Shown here one piece after another: positions 21,180 through 23,154 of a stretch of DNA of 23,154 nt. The DNA is from a virus. The notes beneath the pieces are model-generated. The model was not told the DNA's origin, did not search any database, and worked only from the letters and a program-made list of their open reading frames with translations. The stretch covers positions 1 through 23,154 of IMG/VR virus record IMGVR_UViG_3300045927_000062. One strand, written 5' to 3'. Each line of letters starts with the position of its first letter. The first letter of the stretch is position 1. A program made the translations under genes and the position numbers.

Positions 21180-21446
21180 GGCGTGGTCTGGTCGGGTGAG
21201 GCATGGTCGGATGCGTCGGGGCCGGTTTTGGTCGGGCGCGGTTTGGTGCGTCATGGTACGGTGAGGCCAGGCCGGATCAGGTCCGTCATGGTCGGGTGAG
21301 ATCCTGCCGTGTCAGGGTTGGGTATGGCGGGTTGGTGGCGGGGCAAGCTCGGGTCCGGTTCGGTGCGGCATGGCATGGTCGGATCAGATAGGGCGTGATT
21401 GGGTCGGCTTCGATTAGGCGGGGGCATGGTCGGGTTCGGCAGGGTA
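21180..21446 (+). repeat. Pentanucleotide-phased G-rich array B (GGYNN)
   Basis: The second array follows five bases after the stop of the 206-aa gene. From 21180 to 21304 there are 25 consecutive 5-base units (GGTCT, GGTCG, GGTGA, GGCAT, GTCAT and others). Base 1 is G and base 3 a pyrimidine in all 25; 18 are GGY. The pattern then slips phase and continues (for instance GGTCC GGTTC GGTGC GGCAT GGCAT GGTCG) to about 21446. Same strand bias and same consensus as array A, but not a direct copy. No gene is credible in it. Confidence 0.88.
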
Positions 21447-21487
21447 AAGGCATGATGCGACGGGTTGATGGCGCGCCAGGCGAGAGC

Positions 21488-21682
21488 ATGACCGGCACGG
21501 TCAGCGGACTCAAGCTCGAGAAGGGCTACGGCTTCATCACCGGTGACGACGGCGTCGAATACTTCTTCCATCGCACCGATGCGCCCGATTTCGACCGGCT
21601 CACTGCCGGCGTGCGCGTCGTCTTTCTGACGCGCGGCGGCGCGAAGGGGCCGAGGGCGGGCTCGATTGAACTCGAGGCATGA
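21488..21682 (+). CDS. Cold-shock-domain protein
   Basis: This 64-residue protein is a single cold-shock (OB-fold) domain: TGTVSGLKLEKGYGFITGDD with the RNP1-like KGYGFIT, then VEYFFHRTDA as RNP2-like, and a final RVVFLTRGGAKGPRAGSIEL. Such proteins bind ssDNA or RNA and melt structure. ATG 21488 begins at the usual family start; an in-frame ATG at 21452 with AGGGTAAAGG upstream would add 12 residues. It follows array B closely, so it may act on transcripts from the arrays or serve as an ssDNA-binding helper for the RecT protein. Its stop overlaps the next ATG. Confidence 0.88.
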   Translation: MTGTVSGLKLEKGYGFITGDDGVEYFFHRTDAPDFDRLTAGVRVVFLTRGGAKGPRAGSIELEA

Positions 21683-21879
21683 CGACCGACGACGACATCG
21701 CGAGGATGCTCGACGAACTCTGCGACCGCTATCTCACCGGCGACCGCACGATCTGGGTCCGGCCGAAAGTGCGGCACGACATTGCCGTCCTCGTCTATCT
21801 GTGCACGAAACTGCTGAAGGGAGCGAGGCCCGATGCCAGCCAAACACGTCACGATTCAGGGCGTGATGGCGTGGGATGA
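21679..21879 (+). CDS. Small unknown protein
   Basis: The 66-residue protein starts within the stop of the cold-shock gene (ATGA). The first 47 residues are plausible (TTDDDIARMLDELCDRYLTG, DRTIWVRPKVRHDIAVLVYL, then CTKLLKG), mostly helical. The last 19 overlap the start of a mini-ORF and look less natural. No family is recognised. It belongs to a chain of tiny overlapping early genes. Confidence 0.55.
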   Translation: MTTDDDIARMLDELCDRYLTGDRTIWVRPKVRHDIAVLVYLCTKLLKGARPDASQTRHDSGRDGVG

Positions 21880-21898
21880 ACGCGAGCCGGCGGAATAA
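21833..21898 (+). CDS. 21-residue mini-ORF, near-copy of the repeat-protein N-terminus
   Basis: ATG 21833, with GGGAG nine bases upstream, reads MPAKHVTIQGVMAWDEREP-A-E and then TAA. It matches the first 21 residues of the Gly/Pro/Trp repeat protein at 679 in 13 of 21 positions, including KxVTIQGV and W. It may be a remnant of a duplicated or truncated paralog, or an independently expressed leader-like peptide. It overlaps the end of the preceding gene and the start of the following one in other frames. Confidence 0.5.
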   Translation: MPAKHVTIQGVMAWDEREPAE

Positions 21899-22241
21899 GT
21901 ACGGAGCGCGCGCGCTCGAGCTCGAGGGGATCCGCTTTGACTCCAGGCGGGAGGCGGCACGGTATCGGGAGTTGCAGTATCTGACGGCGGCCGGACTGAT
22001 TCAGGAGCTCGAGGTCCATCCGCGCTATCCGTTGATGGTACTGGCGCTCTATCAGGATGGACCGCCGTGGGTGTTTCGCACGGTCGGGCACTACACCGCA
22101 GATTTCCGATATGTCGACGTCAGCTCCGGCGAAGTCGTGGTAGAGGATGTGAAGAGCCGGCCGACCAGGACGACCGCCTATCGATTACGGAAACGCCTGG
22201 TGGAAGCGATGCACGGTGTGGCGATCCGCGAAGTGGATTGA
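21876..22241 (+). CDS. DUF1064-family nuclease-like protein
   Basis: The 121-residue protein matches the phage DUF1064 pattern: NKYGARALELEGIRFDSRRE, AARYRELQYLTAAGLIQELE, HPRYPLMV, then HYTADFRYVDVSSGEVVVED and VKSRPTRTTAYRLRKRLVEA. Asp in ADFRY and the later E-D-V-K fit a PD-(D/E)xK-type active site. Family members are suspected endonucleases in phage replication/recombination regions. The start overlaps the mini-ORF. It may cut or resolve DNA in concert with the RecT protein; not proven. Confidence 0.82.
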   Translation: MNASRRNKYGARALELEGIRFDSRREAARYRELQYLTAAGLIQELEVHPRYPLMVLALYQDGPPWVFRTVGHYTADFRYVDVSSGEVVVEDVKSRPTRTTAYRLRKRLVEAMHGVAIREVD

Positions 22242-22246
22242 CGGCG

Positions 22247-22573
22247 ATGCAGTATTGTTCGGCTCCGGGCTGCTCGAGTGTGGTGCGATCCGGTCGGTGT
22301 CGGAAGCATCTCGGGTCGAACGATCAATTGCTCGGCAAGCGCTGGCGCCGGCGATCCGTGGCGTTTCGACAGCGCTATCCGTTATGCGGGATGCGGGCGA
22401 ACGGGGATCGACCGGTGATGTCGCGGTGTTTCGAAGGAGGACGAAGTACCGTGGCGACACAGGTCGATCACGTTCGGCCGCACTCTGGCGACCCGGCGCT
22501 CTTCTGGGACGAAGCGAACTGGCAATCGCTGTGTACCGCGTGCCACATGCGCAAGACGAGAGCGGGATTGTGA
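22247..22573 (+). CDS. HNH endonuclease
   Basis: The 108-residue protein has a Cys-rich N-terminus (CSAPGCSSVVRSGRCRKH), then RYPLCGMRANGDRPVMSRC, and the HNH core VDHVRPHSGDPALFWDEANW with Asp74-His75, Asn91 and CTACHMRK (Cys96, Cys99, His100). Six cysteines support zinc binding. ATG 22247 begins the Cys-rich part; upstream frame is a shadow of the previous gene. HNH proteins next to the small terminase are part of the cos-cleaving packaging machinery in HK97-like phages, and this gene would be upstream of terS if the genome ends are joined. Confidence 0.88.
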   Translation: MQYCSAPGCSSVVRSGRCRKHLGSNDQLLGKRWRRRSVAFRQRYPLCGMRANGDRPVMSRCFEGGRSTVATQVDHVRPHSGDPALFWDEANWQSLCTACHMRKTRAGL

Positions 22574-22749
22574 CGTCCACCTCAGAGCTGGCCTGCCCAC
22601 GGTGCGGCGAGACGCGGTTGCTCGAGCGGGGGGACGGGGGGGGTGGGGGTGCCTGGGTCTATTGCGCGGTGTGTGCCTATACCTTCCAGCCACCACCGCC
22701 GCCGCTGGACCTGCTGGTCCGCGTCGTCACGAGACTCGAACGATGGTGA
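22570..22749 (+). CDS. Small zinc-ribbon protein
   Basis: This 59-residue protein starts at GTG 22570, inside the HNH stop (GTGA). It reads ACPRCGETRLLERGDGGGGG, WVYCAVCAYTFQPPPPPLDL and ends LVRVVTRLERW. CPRCG and CAVC form a four-Cys zinc ribbon with a Gly-rich loop between. The partner is unknown; DNA or protein binding near packaging is possible. Confidence 0.65.
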   Translation: MTSTSELACPRCGETRLLERGDGGGGGAWVYCAVCAYTFQPPPPPLDLLVRVVTRLERW

Positions 22750-22973
22750 AGCGGCCGGCCTGGTTCAACGCGCGCGTGCGAGAAGATGAGGAAGCGATCC
22801 AGATCTTGGACGCCGCGATCCTGCTCATCGATGCGTACGAGCGGTTGTATCTCTACCTCGATCATCGTCCGCATTGTGGGGGGAGTGAGTGTACCTGCGG
22901 GCTCGTCCAGGCCTTGCATGGGGCGCGGATCGCGAGCCGGCGGATCCAGGCGGCCAAGCCTCGTGTTCAGTAG
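22743..22973 (+). CDS. Small Cys/His protein of unknown function
   Basis: ATG 22743 overlaps the zinc-ribbon gene by seven bases. The 76-residue protein has an acidic helix (REDEEAIQILDAAILLIDAY) and a Cys/His cluster, HRPHCGGSECTCGLVQALHG (H-x2-H-C-x4-C-x-C), likely to bind a metal, then a basic C-terminus (ARIASRRIQAAKPRVQ). No family is recognised. It is the last gene before the gene-free right end. Confidence 0.6.
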   Translation: MVKRPAWFNARVREDEEAIQILDAAILLIDAYERLYLYLDHRPHCGGSECTCGLVQALHGARIASRRIQAAKPRVQ

Positions 22974-23031
22974 GGTTCGACGGCTCAAGATGATCGGTGA
23001 TCGTGAGGCAGAAGGCATCGAACGGTGATGG

Positions 23032-23067
23032 GGATCACGAAAACATGAATAAAAACGGTCGTGATCC
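23032..23067. repeat. Inverted repeat GGATCACGA ... TCGTGATCC
   Basis: Perfect 9-bp arms at 23032-23040 and 23059-23067 are separated by 18 A-rich bases. A related GGTGATCGTGA occurs at 22996-23006. The region 22974-23154 has no gene, so this is probably a protein-binding or packaging element. Confidence 0.6.
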
Positions 23068-23130
23068 GGGTCACCAGCCGTAAGTGCCGGTATTTGCGAG
23101 GCTTACACCGACCGGGGGGTGCATAAAAGT

Positions 23131-23145
23131 GTGTAAAATTTACAC
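23131..23145. repeat. Palindrome GTGTAAA-A-TTTACAC near the right end
   Basis: A 15-base dyad with 7-bp arms lies nine bases from the window end. Around it, GACCGGG (23110-23116, within a longer G run ending GTG) pairs with CACCCGGTC (23143-23151), forming a larger imperfect dyad. It may be an operator or part of the packaging region that is joined to the left end in the circular form. Confidence 0.55.
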
Positions 23146-23154
23146 CCGGTCGAC

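Noticed and set aside
20296-21446. Classic G-quadruplex region
   Set aside because: Most G runs are only two long; four closely spaced GGG runs are rare, so any quadruplex would be of the weak two-layer kind. Pentamer phasing is the stronger description.

Overview
The window reads as an almost complete, compact genome of a temperate siphophage (HK97-type head, long non-contractile tail) from a GC-rich bacterium. No host gene is visible at either end. There is a single attP-like site in the middle beside the integrase, and the HNH endonuclease (right end) and small terminase (left end) would be adjacent if the ends were joined. This is the arrangement of a phage genome opened near its packaging site, not of a prophage bounded by attL and attR. 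The host cannot be named; the attP core carries the 3' half of a tRNA-Ala(CGC) gene, which points to the host integration target.

Layout. 1-173: left end, no gene, three short G/T repeats that may be packaging sites. 174-8323 (+): small terminase, a glycine/proline/tryptophan repeat protein, large terminase, a small ribbon-helix-helix-like protein, a fused prohead protease-capsid protein, portal, a collagen-like protein, and the head-tail connector/closure/completion proteins. 8361-14533 (+): tail tube, tail assembly chaperones joined by a -1 frameshift on an A tract, tape measure, tail hub/tip protein and a tail-fibre-like protein. 14548-15252 (+): small proteins including a two-helix holin-like membrane protein and a frameshifted gene; no endolysin is recognisable. 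15253-17137: attP with tRNA fragment and repeats, then (-) excisionase-like gene, tyrosine integrase and a small gene. 17254-18299: lysogeny switch with divergent repressor and Cro-like gene, both probably transcribed as leaderless mRNAs, then a second excisionase-like HTH gene. 18329-22973 (+): replication-initiator-like gene containing an iteron cluster (likely origin), a RecT/Bet annealing protein, a lipoprotein, an unknown 206-aa protein flanked on both sides by pentanucleotide-phased G-rich arrays, a cold-shock-domain protein, several tiny genes, a DUF1064 nuclease-like protein, an HNH endonuclease, a zinc ribbon and a small Cys/His protein. 22974-23154: gene-free right end with inverted repeats.

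How the parts fit. The switch at 17.75-17.88 kb chooses between lysogeny (repressor, integrase at attP) and the rightward early operon (Cro-like, HTH, replication initiator with internal origin, RecT). The early operon runs toward the HNH/terminase junction, after which packaging, head, tail and lysis genes follow in one direction. The least explained structure is the pair of GGYNN pentamer arrays (20296-20533 and 21180-21446) around the 206-aa unknown gene. In 25 of 26 and 25 of 25 consecutive units the first base is G, and in 25 of 26 and 25 of 25 the third base is a pyrimidine, although the other positions vary freely.
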